This document shows, one piece after another, positions 1 to 11,563 of a stretch of DNA of 64,000 nt; the first letter of the stretch is position 1, and each line of letters begins with the position of its first letter. Below the pieces are notes generated by a model. It saw only the letters and a program-made list of their open reading frames with translations. It was not told where the DNA came from and made no database searches. Origin of the DNA: Reutealis trisperma (taxonomy: Eukaryota; Streptophyta; Magnoliopsida; Malpighiales; Euphorbiaceae). A program made the translations under genes and the position numbers. The stretch covers positions 1 to 64,000 of the forward strand of contig CANTUT010001283.1 of assembly GCA_947687605.1 (NCBI GenBank), read 5' to 3'.

Positions 1-877
1 TGGATTGGATAAGCCTGAAATTTTCTTGAAACTTTTCATAATTAATCACCCATTTTTCTGGTAAGAGCTTTATTAGATCATCTCGAAGGATCTATCTAAG
101 AATATGAAATCAAGTAGGAGCATTATATGAGTCTGCTATGATGTAAATAGCCTCATTTGGAAATGGAAGGCTTAAATTTATAGCATGATTCTGGATTTTA
201 TAAATCAGTTGATAACAAAGAGTAGCTATTGTAGTATCGGTTACTTGAGGTGCTCCTATAATTTGGATTTGAACCTTCAAGGCTGAGAGGACATGAGGGT
301 AATTCAGGGCCAAGTTAAAATTGGGCAAAAGAGTAAATATGACTGTGCTAGCATTCAAGGTTGTTTTTACTGTACCAATCACAGCATCTTGGTAATGTAG
401 ATACCTTGTATCTAGTAGAGAAATTCATGCAGACATAGGCAAATCTTTTCTTCCATGATAGGTACATCCAAGACAAATAGCTCCAAAATGGATATGAGTA
501 AATCCATTTGCTAACCATTGGGATAGAAATTCGTGAGGAATTTAAAGATCAATAAACTGTTCTTCACCAGTTGCCTTAATTGAACATTGATCAAAGATTA
601 AAGATTGAACATACTCCTTAATTTCTTTAGGAATTCTTCTGATCAAATTCCTAATACTGTGAGCCCAAGAGGACTTGGGTTTGGAAAAGGCATCATATGG
701 ATTTAAGAAGAGAAGAGAAGTATCTTAGATCTTGCAGGTTTCAGGAAAATAATTAATTTCTTAAAGAAAATCTATCTTTTTACCTACAAATTTTCTTAAA
801 TTGGGAGAGGGAGGTAAAGTGATAGGTGCAAGAATAATAGGTGAATGAACTGGAAGTATTTCTAGAGGTGTTTCCAT
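1..877 (-). pseudogene. Endogenous caulimovirid-like movement-protein domain, broken
   Basis: One minus-strand reading frame begins at an ATG at 877 and runs off the window at position 1. It is interrupted by several in-frame stops, including one about 39 codons in and one at 110-112; the longest open part is 110-382. The content resembles the 30K-superfamily movement-protein domain found in caulimovirid polyproteins, which would act at plasmodesmata in a virus. Because the same frame continues past each stop, decay is by point mutation and not by large rearrangement. The start lies about 50 bases downstream of a primer-binding site for initiator tRNA-Met, a layout known for petuvirus- and florendovirus-type genomes whose polyprotein begins with the movement domain. 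No capsid or polymerase domain is visible because the window ends. The family call rests on pattern recognition; a profile search would settle it. Confidence 0.6.
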
Positions 878-935
878 AGTGATAGATTTTCTCTTCTATC
901 ATAAATTAAAGTATTAATCAATGTTCATAGCTTCA

Positions 936-949
936 TAACTCTGATACCA
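936..949 (-). other. Primer-binding site, initiator tRNA-Met type
   Basis: Read on the minus strand, this stretch gives TGGTATCAGAG, the sequence complementary to the 3' end of initiator tRNA-Met that primes reverse transcription in caulimovirids and many Ty1/copia elements. It sits about 60 bases upstream of the ATG of the movement-protein-like frame. No clear LTR edge was seen on its upstream side. Confidence 0.6.
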
Positions 950-1612
950 TATCATTATATGTATATTAATATTAAACTATTAATGGCTAGGTAAAAGAGT
1001 TAAAAAAAAAAATAGGATTAATTATCCAAAATGTGCTAAACTTTGAGGAGTTGTTCAATTTTAGCCTAAGCTTATAAAAAATAAATAGGGCTTCAAAGAA
1101 AGAAGCTCTACCTTCTCCCTAAAATATTCTCTCTTTTTTTTTTTTTTTGTTGGTTGCTATCTGTCTCTTTTAGGCCGATGGTCGACCCTTTCTTTCTTAA
1201 TTTTCATTCAACTTGAATTTTATTATTTAATAATATTTAGATTTATTCTTCTTTTGAATAGATCTTATTCTTTTTATATTGCTTTCCTTCTTGCTGGATT
1301 TATTTCATATTTTTTTATCTCTTCTATGGTGATCTATCTTTTATCCTTTTGCAGTGTATTTGTCTTTTTTAGTTGGTTTGTTATTTGGTTGATAGTTCAG
1401 TATGAATGCAAACCTTACTCTTGGCTCTAATATACGTTTATCAGTGTCTAGATCAAACTCACAAAATACTATCAAAAGTGTCGAACAACGAAAATTATTT
1501 ATCACTAGCACAATCCAATATTTTAAGTTAAGATTATTGCTATTATTTTTTGTATTCCTGGTTTATTTTAATATATTTTTAATTATAATATTGTAAAGTT
1601 GTGTATTTTGAT

Positions 1613-1615
<3 letters not shown>

Positions 1616-1694
<79 letters not shown>
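1616..1694. repeat. (TA)n microsatellite
   Basis: An uninterrupted TA dinucleotide tract of about 79 bases, the longest in the window. Confidence 0.97.
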
Positions 1695-1695
<1 letters not shown>

Positions 1696-2560
1696 CCAAA
1701 ATAACATTATATGATAGGCAATTTTATTTTCTTTAAAGTGAATTTTGGACAATATAATTTTTACCTACATAATTACGCGCAAACAATGAGATTATCATTT
1801 TTTTTTTTCAATTTTCAATTTGATGGTTTAATTAAATAATTATTTGTTGTTTCAATGATTTGAGAAAATAAAATATATTTTTCTCTTAAATAAATAAAAG
1901 TCATATATTCTTCGTCGTATCTCAAGATTACAAAGGTTTCTCTTGATGGTACTTTAATTAGTAATTTTACTCTGAATATAACCAATTAAAAGTTAAAATT
2001 GATATATATTTTAGAAATTTTAAATATTTTTAAAAAAATGGGCTATGAATAAAAAATTAAAAGTTCAGAAATTTTTAAGTAATAAAATGGTGTTTTTTAA
2101 TACATTTTCAATTAAAATTTTTGCAATTAACCATTTTAGAATTTTTAATAATATTTTTCCTTAAAAGTTTCAAGAAACTAAAAATTATTTAAAATGATAA
2201 ATTAAAATATTTCTAAGTTAAAATTTATATTGAATATAATAAATTATTATATTTTTATAATTAAAAATTACATCACTTATATTATTTAATTTTTAATTTT
2301 TAATCTTATTAAATACTACGTGATTATAAAATATATTCAATTATTATTTTATAAGGTCAAATAGATTTTTTTATTTATTTTTATTTTTATTTTTATTTTG
2401 CAAGAGGTCTAGTAGATGATCGCAGGGGTTTGTGAAGAACCAATGGACTAGTGCCAAGTCATTTAGATAACATAATTTATGAGTAAACTAAATTAAAATA
2501 CAGAAGATGGTTTATCAGAATAGTCTTTAAAACTGAAAAAATCTCACGTTGAAATCCTAA

Positions 2561-2563
<3 letters not shown>

Positions 2564-2614
<51 letters not shown>
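2564..2614. repeat. (TA)n microsatellite
   Basis: An uninterrupted TA tract of about 51 bases. Confidence 0.96.
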
Positions 2615-2615
<1 letters not shown>

Positions 2616-3149
2616 CACAGAAACAAAATTTGAGGTGAAGGAAATTATTTTTGTATGTTAGAATTTCAAGTGTGTGAAATTTCATATTGAAAATATATGA
2701 GATCAAGGAGAGATATACAAATAAAAATGATTCACAAACTTATCGCCTTAAAATTTTATATTATAGGTGGTATCAAGCTAATAAGAGTGACCCAGTTTAT
2801 ATTTGAGAGAAAATTATTATGATTTCAAGTGTGTGTGGCATTACTAGTGGTGAATACTCGAGACTTTCCTCTAAAAAAGAAGTACAAATCAACGTAAAAG
2901 TTCACACTTAAAAGAAAAATTGTTGAGTTATTATATTATGGACATTAGTCTATGATCCATTATGGACTAGGCACGTGCTATATACGTGTGCAATAATTTT
3001 TTTTGTTTTTACTTAACAGCACGTCAATTATGTTTAATCATATCACATCTCTTTATTTTGTATTATATTATTATTAATAATTTACTATTATACTTTTTAT
3101 TTCAATTTTCATATTTTCAGGATATTTTATGTTTCTTTTTAACTACAAC

Positions 3150-3490
3150 ACTAAATTTAATTTTTAATAATATGCTAGCATTTTTATAAGAAAAATATCA
3201 TATATTAAAATTAAAGAAATTTTAATCAACGTAATTAAAAGTAAATATAAGTGAAAATAATTTTTATATTTCTAAAAAATAAAACTATTTTTATTTTTAT
3301 TTTTATTTTTATTTTTATTTTTATTTTTATTTTTATTCTTATTCTTAGTATCTTAATTTATTTTTTGATAATATGCTAGCATTTTTATAAGAAAATATCA
3401 TAAATTAAAATTAAAGGGATTTTAATCAACATAATTAAAAGTAAACATAGGGAAAAATAATTTCATGTATCTAAAAAAATAAAAATAATT
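3150..3490. repeat. Direct repeat with 201-bp spacing
   Basis: Two diverged direct copies begin near 3150 and 3350, sharing the landmark TATGCTAGCATTTTTATAAG at 3171 and 3372 and the following 90 or so bases. They are separated by a (TTTTTA)n tract. This looks like a local tandem duplication, perhaps promoted by the simple repeat. Confidence 0.85.
3286..3341. repeat. (TTTTTA)n microsatellite
   Basis: About nine units of a six-base repeat, slightly degenerate at the 3' end, between the two copies of the 201-bp-spaced direct repeat. A shorter tract of the same unit lies near 2370-2398. Confidence 0.93.
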
Positions 3491-3544
3491 TTTAGTTTAA
3501 TTTTTCTTTCTCTCTTAATTTATTTTTAAACATCAACATTATGA

Positions 3545-3855
3545 TTTAAATTTATAAAATGACTTGTAGATTGATAAGTTATAAATTATAGATTTATTAT
3601 ACATATACATGAGATTCATAAATTATTGTCTACAAATTCATAAATTAAACATGAGATTCATAAATTATAGTCTAGAAATTCACAAATTAAAAAATAAACT
3701 CATACATTAAAAATATATTTACCAGCAAAAATTATACATTTTATCATTCATAAATTAGATATTCATCGGTATATTAAATTATAGATTCATTATATGTATA
3801 TCTGAAATTCATAGATTATAATCAATAAATTTATAAATTATTTTAATAATATGTT
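3545..3855. repeat. Degenerate repeats around ATTCATAAATTATA
   Basis: The motif ATTCATAAATTA recurs every 25 to 45 bases with changes. The style resembles the ATTCAT-rich repeats inside the element at 34778-37381, so the stretch may be a relic of such an element; this link is inference. Confidence 0.5.
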
Positions 3856-3870
3856 CATCGGTAAAAATTA

Positions 3871-4200
3871 ATGAATATACATTTTATATTTAATGATTCT
3901 GACACAAATAACAAATGAATATACACTTTATAAATAATAAATCTAAAATTTATATTCAATGAAGTTAACACTAGTAACAGATGAATATAGACTTTATAAG
4001 TAGTAAATTCAAGGTTTATATTTAATGAACTTGACATTAATAACATATAAATATACACTTTATATGTAATACACACAAATCTTACGTTTAATGAACATAA
4101 TACTAATAACAGATAAATATACACTTTATAAGTAATAAATATAAATTAAATTTATATTTAATGAAAATAACACTAATAACATATGAATATACACTTTATA
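3871..4200. repeat. 66-bp tandem minisatellite
   Basis: The landmark ATGAATATACACTTTATA (or a close variant) occurs at about 3915, 3981, 4047, 4113 and 4183, giving periods of 66, 66, 66 and 70 bases; a partial unit precedes at 3871. Because 66 is a multiple of three, the minus strand shows an open repetitive frame of 22-residue units at 3855-4124, which I take as a by-product of the period and not a gene. Confidence 0.9.
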
Positions 4201-5067
4201 ATAACTATATTTAAAAATATGCAATATCATATTACTAAAATTTAAAATTATTATAATTATTTAAACATTAAAAAAATGAATTATTTATATCCCAAAGCAA
4301 AAGATGAAATTTTATTTTTTAAAAATAAATTATATTGTAACTTGTTTTATTAAATATTTTATAATAATTATTTTAAGCAGTGAAAAGAATTTTGATATTT
4401 TAAAAATGTTTGAAATAAAAATAAATTATTACTAACATTTGATGGCACAAGAAACATGAAAAATTTTTATTTTGATGAGAGAAAAAAATATTAACATATT
4501 TAATTATAATGATTAATATATTTAATATATTACAAACAAACAAAAATGCAAAACAAAAAGCATTAGCATTTGGTTTCGATCAACGTGGTCCCCTCCTTTT
4601 TTTTTTTTTTTTTTTTTCTTTTCTCCAAAGGCTGGTCCTCACTCCTTAATTCCTGATGATCTCCTTCCCTTCTAATAATTAATAGGGTCATAGGTCCACA
4701 ATGCTATATAGATTTAAGATCATGACATAATTTGCCGAGATTGTTAGAATTTTTAAATATATGTAGAATCTTATCCATTGAAAATGTATGGAATCAAAAA
4801 GGAATATATAATTGAAAAGGATTAATAGATCTATTGTCTAAAAGTATGTGTCTCTCATCAAGGTTGATTTGAAATTCTTCTAAATTATGTGGGCAATCCG
4901 ATCCAACATTGTATTCCCTTTTGTGGATGGAAGCGTTGATTGCCTTTAGCCCTTTATCTTAGCCCTAATTTGCAGTAAATGATACTGAAAAATGTATTAT
5001 ACATACAAAATGGTATATTATGTGCACATTCTTTGTTTCCCTTAATTAACTTTGCATGCTGAATATA
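4201..5067. other. AT-rich DNA without recognisable genes
   Basis: No gene or clear repeat seen. A run of T occupies about 4596-4617. The stretch from 4740 to 4930 has more balanced composition, but no frame or motif was recognised. Confidence 0.5.
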
Positions 5068-5350
5068 TACATATATATGTGTTCAAATAATAAATCATTA
5101 TCATTATTATGGTCTTCTATCAATAGAACTAATCATCTAAGCATTTCCCCTTTGATGTCCAGCTAATTTAGTTATTGAAAATCTCTCTCTTTCTCTCTAT
5201 CTCTCTCTCTATATATATATATGTTCAAATAATAAATTATTATCATTATTATGATGGTCTTCTAACAATAGAACTAGTCATCTAAGCATTTCCCTTTTAA
5301 TGTCCAGCTAATTTAGTCATTGAAAATCTCTCTCTCTCTTTCTCTCTCTT

Positions 5351-5386
<36 letters not shown>

Positions 5387-5490
5387 TTTTCAATCACTAA
5401 ATTAGCTGGACATTAAAAGGGAAATGCTTAGATGACTAGTTCTATTGATAGAAGACCATAATAATGATAATAATTTATTATTTGAACATA
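5068..5490. repeat. Foldback repeat: one direct and two inverted arms
   Basis: Three copies of a roughly 135-base segment are present. The arms 5221-5355 and 5356-5489 are inverted relative to each other and nearly perfect, from ATGTTC at 5221 to GAACAT at 5484-5489, meeting in a CT/TA/GA-rich centre near 5345-5380. A third, more diverged copy lies directly upstream at 5068-5220 in the same orientation as the first arm. The transcript or single strand would form a long hairpin. No protein is encoded, and no target duplication was found. Confidence 0.88.
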
Positions 5491-6143
5491 ATTGATGTTT
5501 TAAAAAGAATTAAGGTTCAAATTAGTTTTCGTAGTTTTAACATCTATTCAATTAGATCTAAAGTCATTCTCTTTTCTCAAATTAACCCTCATAATTTTAA
5601 TATTAATTTAATATCTACAGTGCACATCATTCAAACTCCAATTTTTTAAAAAAATAAAATATATAAATAATTTATTGGAAAAATAAAATAATTCACTCCT
5701 TTCCCCTCTCTCTATTATTATTATTATTATTATTATTATTATCATCATTATTATTATTATAGCTTTTAATTTACTCCAGTTGAATTTTATTAAGTGATAT
5801 TGAACTAATATTAAAATCATAAGGGCTAATTTGAAACAGAAAAATGACTATGAATTTAATTGAACCAATATTAAAACCATGAGTGCTAATTTAAATCTTA
5901 AACCTTTTAGAAACGGTAAAAGAATTAAAATTTGTTATTTACCATAAAATTGTAAAGCTAGACGAAACGAAACTCAATTTCCAGACATACAGACTTTGCA
6001 AGTTTTTTCTAATGAGTAGTGCAATTTTTAAAATATTGCATATCACTTAAAATTTCTCATTTTTTTTATCATTAAATAATTTTTTAATGTCATTAATTAA
6101 ATTAATTAAAAGACAATTAGATATATCTAGTTGATAAGGGCTA
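5491..6143. other. AT-rich DNA with a (TTA)n tract
   Basis: Contains a (TTA)n tract at about 5713-5760 and otherwise AT-rich sequence without recognised genes. Part of it may be the 5' portion of the D LTR that was split by the Mutator-like element at 6153. Confidence 0.5.
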
Positions 6144-6152
6144 AAATCTACC

Positions 6153-7325
6153 ACAAATTATACCATGGACCAGGTTTATGATATACATGCTAGAGATTTG
6201 TTAGAAACAAAGATGCGTGATTTTTTCCTATTACGTTAGAGTGTTTTGCTCTTTTTTTTTCATTTTTTTATTATTTGATTTTTTAAGATATATAACATTC
6301 CAAAAAATTATAAATGGACCACAAAATTTTTAAATTAAGAGCTAATTATTTTTTTATTTTTTATTTATTTCAATACTTGTAATTAAAAATATAATAATTA
6401 TTTTTTTTTCAATCTAATAATTATTATAATTTTTATCATTGATATTATAATTCATAATATTGTAATTAAATTACAATATATTTCTCGTACATGATTAATG
6501 TGCATAGACTAATTATTATCAGAATTTTTTTATCATTAGTATTATAATTGAATATACATTTCATTATTAACTGACAGTTTAAAAGTAATGCTTATGCAAT
6601 TCAATACAAATATGCATGCATTTAAGGAATAATGCATTTATAGTTAGAGAATCATATATTTGCAGTTAAATTACAATGTATATTTCGTACAAGACTAATG
6701 TTTAGAGACTAATTGTTATCATAATATTTTTATTATTAATATTGTAATTGAAGATATATTTCATCATTAACTAACAGTTCAAAAGTAATATACATACAAT
6801 TTAAAACTAATATATATACATTTTAAGTAAGAGTATACACGCAGTTAAATTACAATGTATCTATAGTACAAGACTAATACACATAGACTAATTATTATCA
6901 GAATATTTTTTTATCATTAATATTGTAATTGAATATATATTTTCTCATTAGCTGATAATTTAAAAGTAATATACATGTAATTTAACATCAATCTAGCTAC
7001 ATTTTAAGCAACAATGTAACTGTTAATTTAAAAAATATATATATAATAATTCAATTTATATATTTAATTATAAATTATAATTTTTATATTTATTAGAATT
7101 ATAATAATTATTAAATGGGAGAAACAAAAATAATTTAATTTTAAGTATTAAAATAAATAAAAAATAAAAAAAATAATAAGCAATTTAAATTAAGAAAAAA
7201 AAAAAGAAAAAAATACATAATGATTGAAAAAATCGAGTGTTTCATCTTTGGCAATTGTCTCGCACATCTATTGTGGGCTCAATCCATGCTATATCCTAGA
7301 CACGTGTCCATGATATAACAATTGA
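6153..7325 (+). mobile_element. Non-autonomous Mutator-like element, family 1, copy 1
   Basis: The ends form diverged terminal inverted repeats of about 90 bases: CAAATTATACCATGGACC at the left matches the inverse of the right end, and both inner edges read GATTTTTTC toward the centre. Flanking 9-mers AAATCTACC (6144-6152) and AATTCTACC (7326-7334) match at 8 of 9 positions, the target size expected for Mutator-like elements. The interior has about three units of a roughly 200-base AT-rich repeat containing TTAAATTACAATGTAT, and no transposase frame. A longer copy lies at 33027-34742. It splits the D LTR from whatever lies to its left. Confidence 0.75.
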
Positions 7326-7334
7326 AATTCTACC

Positions 7335-7604
7335 TCCAATAGCTAGAGGACATGTGAACATATGGGGTCCTTGTTCTCACCTGTATAATGGTAAAAGGTA
7401 AAGGTAAAATGGGATCTTTCTCATTCTCTCTCCTCACTTTAATTCTCTCCCTCTACTCCCATTAAACCAGCTCACTAACTTAAGTGTCAGAAGCTCCTCA
7501 TAGGGTTCACCCCGAGGAGCCCTTAACTCTATTTTCTTTGTTTATAGGTCCTACCTATCAGAGGGACCCTCTTTCAATAGTACCAAACAATTCTAGACTC
7601 ATCA
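7335..7604 (+). mobile_element. 3' part of a Ty3/gypsy-type LTR (element D)
   Basis: From GGTCCTTGTTCTC at about 7366 to the terminal ATCA at 7604 it is closely similar to 21394-21659, including the T/C-rich stretch, GACTT.AGTGTCAGA and CTATCAGAGG. It ends in CA two bases before a primer-site-like sequence, as a 5' LTR should. A stem GCTCCTC...GAGGAGC lies around 7492-7520. The 5' part of the LTR, if still present, would lie left of the Mutator-like insertion at 6153. Confidence 0.6.
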
Positions 7605-7606
7605 AA

Positions 7607-7624
7607 TGGTGCCTTCTATGAGAA
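7607..7624 (+). other. Primer-binding-site-like sequence of element D
   Basis: TGGTGCCTTCTATGAGAATC follows the LTR end by two bases. It resembles the TGGTGCCGTCTGTGGGAA type of site that I recall from plant Ty3/gypsy elements, with changes mostly of the transition kind. Confidence 0.5.
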
Positions 7625-8475
7625 TCGACATAGAAAAGTCATGTTCCTAGCTCTTCATTTTCACTGGGTTCAACATTTTTATTCATCGTAAATTTTTTTG
7701 GTAAGGACAAACCTTCAACAATCATCAACAAACCAAAAACAAGCATAATTCATCATCAAATCAAACAAAAAATTAAAACGAAAAAAGAGAAACAGAAAAT
7801 GAAAAATACATATTGAAGAGAGAGAAAATGAGAGAAGGACAGAGATCGGGATTGCCAACCCCGATCCATGTAGTTCCAAAAAAACTCTAGCTAGCACTTC
7901 CACTACCATATGAAAGCCCACTAGTCGGCGACCTTAAGGAAAGCAGTTGCTACACAAATCGCTGACGAATAGTGGGACACACAAGCCATGAAATTTTCTA
8001 GTGACGAGAAGTTCCAACACTTATTTCAATAGTTTTCAGCCTCCATTTTAAGTCATTTTTGTGCTGTTAGAATGGTCTTTTCTTAAGTTTCATTTGTATA
8101 TCCACCACGTAACCGATCTATCGCCGAAGAAGGAGATCAAACAATGACTCAACGAAAGTGTCAAGGCTGATTTCGGCCAAATGGAGGCAATTCATGATGA
8201 GTGAAGCATATATTCATGCTCTTGACATCAAGCTGAATCAACTAGTGTCTTCTTAGTCTGCAGAGCTCACCCATCTCCAGCGCATCATCGGTCGACTGCT
8301 GAATTTTGGCAATTAGCCCCATGCACCGGTAAGGCTCCGAATTGACAAAATTCTCCATTTTTCGAGTACCTCTTGATTCTAAAGCTAATTCATAAAAACT
8401 CCAACTCAGTCATGCGTTAGAAATCGGATAACCGAACTACCAAAAGGTTGTTTCTTCAGTTCGTGGCATGGTCTT
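7625..8475 (+). pseudogene. Leader and gag-like N-terminal relic of element D
   Basis: After an A-rich leader, a plus-strand frame near 8125-8315 reads as a helical, gag-like segment with HALDIKLNQLVSS and, after one stop, SAELTHLQRIIGRLLNFGN. Position just downstream of an LTR and primer site fits the N-terminal region of a Ty3/gypsy gag. The frame has stops on both sides and no conserved gag core, so this is a remnant at best. The stretch 7690-8050 shows no recognisable coding content. Confidence 0.35.
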
Positions 8476-10000
8476 ATGGATTTAAAAATTATTACAAGCA
8501 ATATCTAAGGCCAATCGTGCCTTTCCAGATACGTTTTTAATATTTTTTAGGCTTTTCATATTAATTTTTTAATTATTAGTGGCTTAAATAAAATGCAAAT
8601 ATATTCTTATTTTGGCATGAATAAATTACTTTTTATAGTTATGCATCATAAATACTATGCCATATCTGAAAATAATACATGCTTCATTACACACTTTAAA
8701 TGCCATTTTACTTGTGAATTACTACTTGAAAATTAATATTTACCTCACAAGCAAATTATTTTCTAAAATAGATTCTAAGTGAATCCATTATTTTTGCAAG
8801 GGAGTAAGAGTCCCTCAAAGTATATTATTTTTATATGTGAATCATTGCATAATTTCATTAAAATTCCTTATTATTCAAATGAATTGATTTGAGTTACAAC
8901 ATGTTATATACATAAAAGTGTTGCCAAATTATTCTTTATTTCAATATTGAGCATAAAATTGTTAAAGTTTACTCTAACTTTGCATGATATACATGAATAT
9001 TTTTCTGCAAATATTGTCGCATAAGAGGATTGTCATGAAATTTGTGCTATTGAATTAATATTGATTTAAATATTGCACTATACATCTATTTTGGTCAGGA
9101 TTTTTGATTCATTAGGTCTCATAATTAGCAAGTTATTATTTGTTTGATCCCTTTCTTATTTCTTTCTTAAGTTAGGGCCCATTAACATGCTAAGGCCTAA
9201 TAGGAAATACTAGTCCGTTTCGATGAAAGAAGCTCAAATTTCAACTAATTTTATTGATGCTCTTAATTTAATTTGCTTATGTCTTGTGTAAAAAAAATTT
9301 TCTTTAAGGATTTTACTAGCTAGTAGCATATTCAAGTTGAAGACATTTCTTACATCCACAATGCATTTTTATGGATATAAAGAAAATTCAAGCAATTTTT
9401 GAGATCGAGCACACCAGTCCAGATATATTTCTTAATTATCACCCTTCAAATTTAATTTGACATTATTAATTACATAAATAAAATGCATATACATTAGCAT
9501 CTTTTCATGCATAAAATTATTTGTCATGATTATGCATCGTCAATAGAAAATATATTTTTTCAGCATAATACATTCATTTTAAATGCTAATTTAAATGCAA
9601 ATTGATGTTTAAATGGCTATTTATATTTAAAGTAAATTATTTTCTCATAAAATGGATTTTATGCAAATCCATTATTTTCGCGGGGGAGTAAGAGTCCCTC
9701 AAAGTTTAAAAAGTTCCAAATCATTGCCAATGATTTCATTAAAATTTATTATTTCAATAAATTAATTAATTTGAGCTTAGAACATAGTCTATTTGCAAAG
9801 AATTCGCCAAATAACTCTTTATTGTAGGGTTAAACTCATTAACTTAGTTAAGCATATTAAGGCTTCGCATAACTTATGATTCACATGAATATTAATTATC
9901 ATCACATAATTGAAATATGTATCATACATAAAATTGTGCTTTGCATATCACATATGTTATATCTTATCTTCAAATATACTTGTATAACCCCTATTCATGA
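8476..10000. repeat. Two tandem copies of a roughly 880-bp segment
   Basis: Copy 1 starts near 8476 and copy 2 near 9371; landmarks repeat in the same order with offsets of 874 to 895 bases, for example GGAGTAAGAGTCCCTCAAAG at 8811 and 9685. The second copy is shorter at its 3' end. The copies are clearly diverged. They lie inside relic D and encode nothing recognisable. Confidence 0.8.
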
Positions 10001-10049
10001 CAAGAAAAAAGTACAAAATTTATCATATGATGAAAATAACAGAATTTAA

Positions 10050-10440
10050 CCCAACAAAAAGCATCACGTTTTTCAAATTAGTTTGCAAGCTACATTCAAC
10101 AAAAAGTCCTACATAGTGACAGGCAAATGCCCTTCCACAAAGAAGACATTGGAGCCTTGCATTGGTCAGGCACCTAAGCCCTCCATGCTGAGGCAAAAGT
10201 CCTTCCATATAAAAGACACCTAAGCCCTTCTATGCCAAGGCAAAAGCCTTGCACAGATAGGCAAAAGTCATTCCATAGAGAAGGCACTTAAAGCCCTATG
10301 CAGATAGACAAAATTTCTTCCATTGAGAAGGCACCAAAGCCCTCCATGCGGAGACAAAATCTCTGTACAGATAGGCAAAAGGCCTTCCACAAAGAAGGTA
10401 ACCAAAAGCCCACCATGACACTCATGTCCACCACGACACC
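10050..10440. repeat. Degenerate array around AAGGCACCTAAGCCCTCCATG
   Basis: Motifs such as GGCAAAAG.CCTTCCAT and AAGGCACC.AAGCCCTCCATG recur every 35 to 70 bases with changes. The composition is much less AT-rich than the surroundings. Long minus-strand frames across it are consequences of the repeat and carry no recognised domain. Confidence 0.65.
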
Positions 10441-10759
10441 TACACCTTCTTCAAAATGAGGCGTTAAGACCCACATTAATGGGCACAAAAGAACTTTATC
10501 AAGAATAAAACAAACTAATTTCATTGAAATGAAGGACAAGAGCTTTGCATATAGAGTCAATTAATATGGCTAATGGAGATCTATGATTCAATCAAAGAAA
10601 AATGTTAAAGGGAAAAATTCTCTCTTTGTAGGAGAAAAGATAACCCATTACAAATGTAGTTGAATAAAAAATTACTTCATTCATTTCATTGTAAAAAATA
10701 AATAAAAGAGAAAAAAGGAAAGAGGGAAAAAGAACAAAAATAAGAAAAATTATTATTTA

Positions 10760-11563
10760 AAGACCTCCTAGCGAGGCAAATTATGAAAAGACCTTGATAG
10801 GCGATGCAATTAATATTATGATCTTAAGTCCTCATTTGTAAGGCATATTATGCAAAGGCCTCCAAGTACGGTAGTTATCTAAGTCCTTATTCAGTGAGGC
10901 ATATTACGTGAAGACCTCTAAGGAGGTGAATTTCTAAAGTCCTCTCATGAGCGAGGCACCATATTATCTTAGCTCTCTACCAATGAAACACAATATCATT
11001 ATTATTATATAAGATCTCCCTGAATGAGGTAAGTTATTCATTATTATTATATAAGATCTCCCTGAATGAGGTAAGTTATTTAAAGACCTCAATTAGCAAG
11101 GCAAATCATCAAAGACCTTTGAGTGAGGCAAGTTATCGAAGCCTTTTATGTGAGGTACAAATTTTACTGAAGTCCTTTATGCAAGGCATATTATCCTCTA
11201 TTGATAAGGCAGGTTTTCTCTAAAAGTCCTCTATTAGCAAGGCAGATTTTCTTAAAGACCCCAAGTGGAGTAGATAAAAAGCCCTCAATTAGGAAGGTAG
11301 ATCACCTAAGTCCTCCATCAATAAGGCACATTATACAAAGACCCATATCAAGGAGTGGGGGCTTCATAAATTATATAAGTCTTTTTTCAGCAAGGCGAGT
11401 TAGTTAAGCCCTCTATCAACAAGGCAGGATTTATTTGAGTCTTCTATAGACGAAGCAAACTATTATTGTTATCATTATCTAAGCCTTCATATAGTGAGAC
11501 AAATCATTATTTAAGTCCTCATATAGCGAGGCACTATATCATATAAGGTCCTCTATTAGAAAG
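10760..11563. repeat. Degenerate array around GACCTC...GCGAGGCA
   Basis: A short unit, roughly 35 to 45 bases, containing AAG(A/T)CCTC and G(C/T)GAGGCA recurs some twenty times. One unit is recently duplicated: 10997-11038 and 11039-11080 are identical over 42 bases. Such arrays between the coding region and the 3' LTR are known from Tat-lineage Ty3/gypsy elements, so this probably belongs to relic D. The array ends exactly where an LTR of element A begins. Confidence 0.75.

Larger units (their letters stand above)
950..3149. other. AT-rich DNA without recognisable genes
   Basis: Apart from the simple repeats listed separately, I see only AT-rich DNA with short chance frames. The part from 950 to about 1200 may be the control region of the adjoining pararetrovirus-like relic: it has T-runs and, on the minus strand, TATA-like sequence near 1070. 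No coding similarity was recognised. Confidence 0.5.

Noticed and set aside
3855..4124. Minus-strand frame of 22-residue repeats
   Set aside because: By-product of the 66-bp minisatellite; hydrophobic low-complexity content with no start context.
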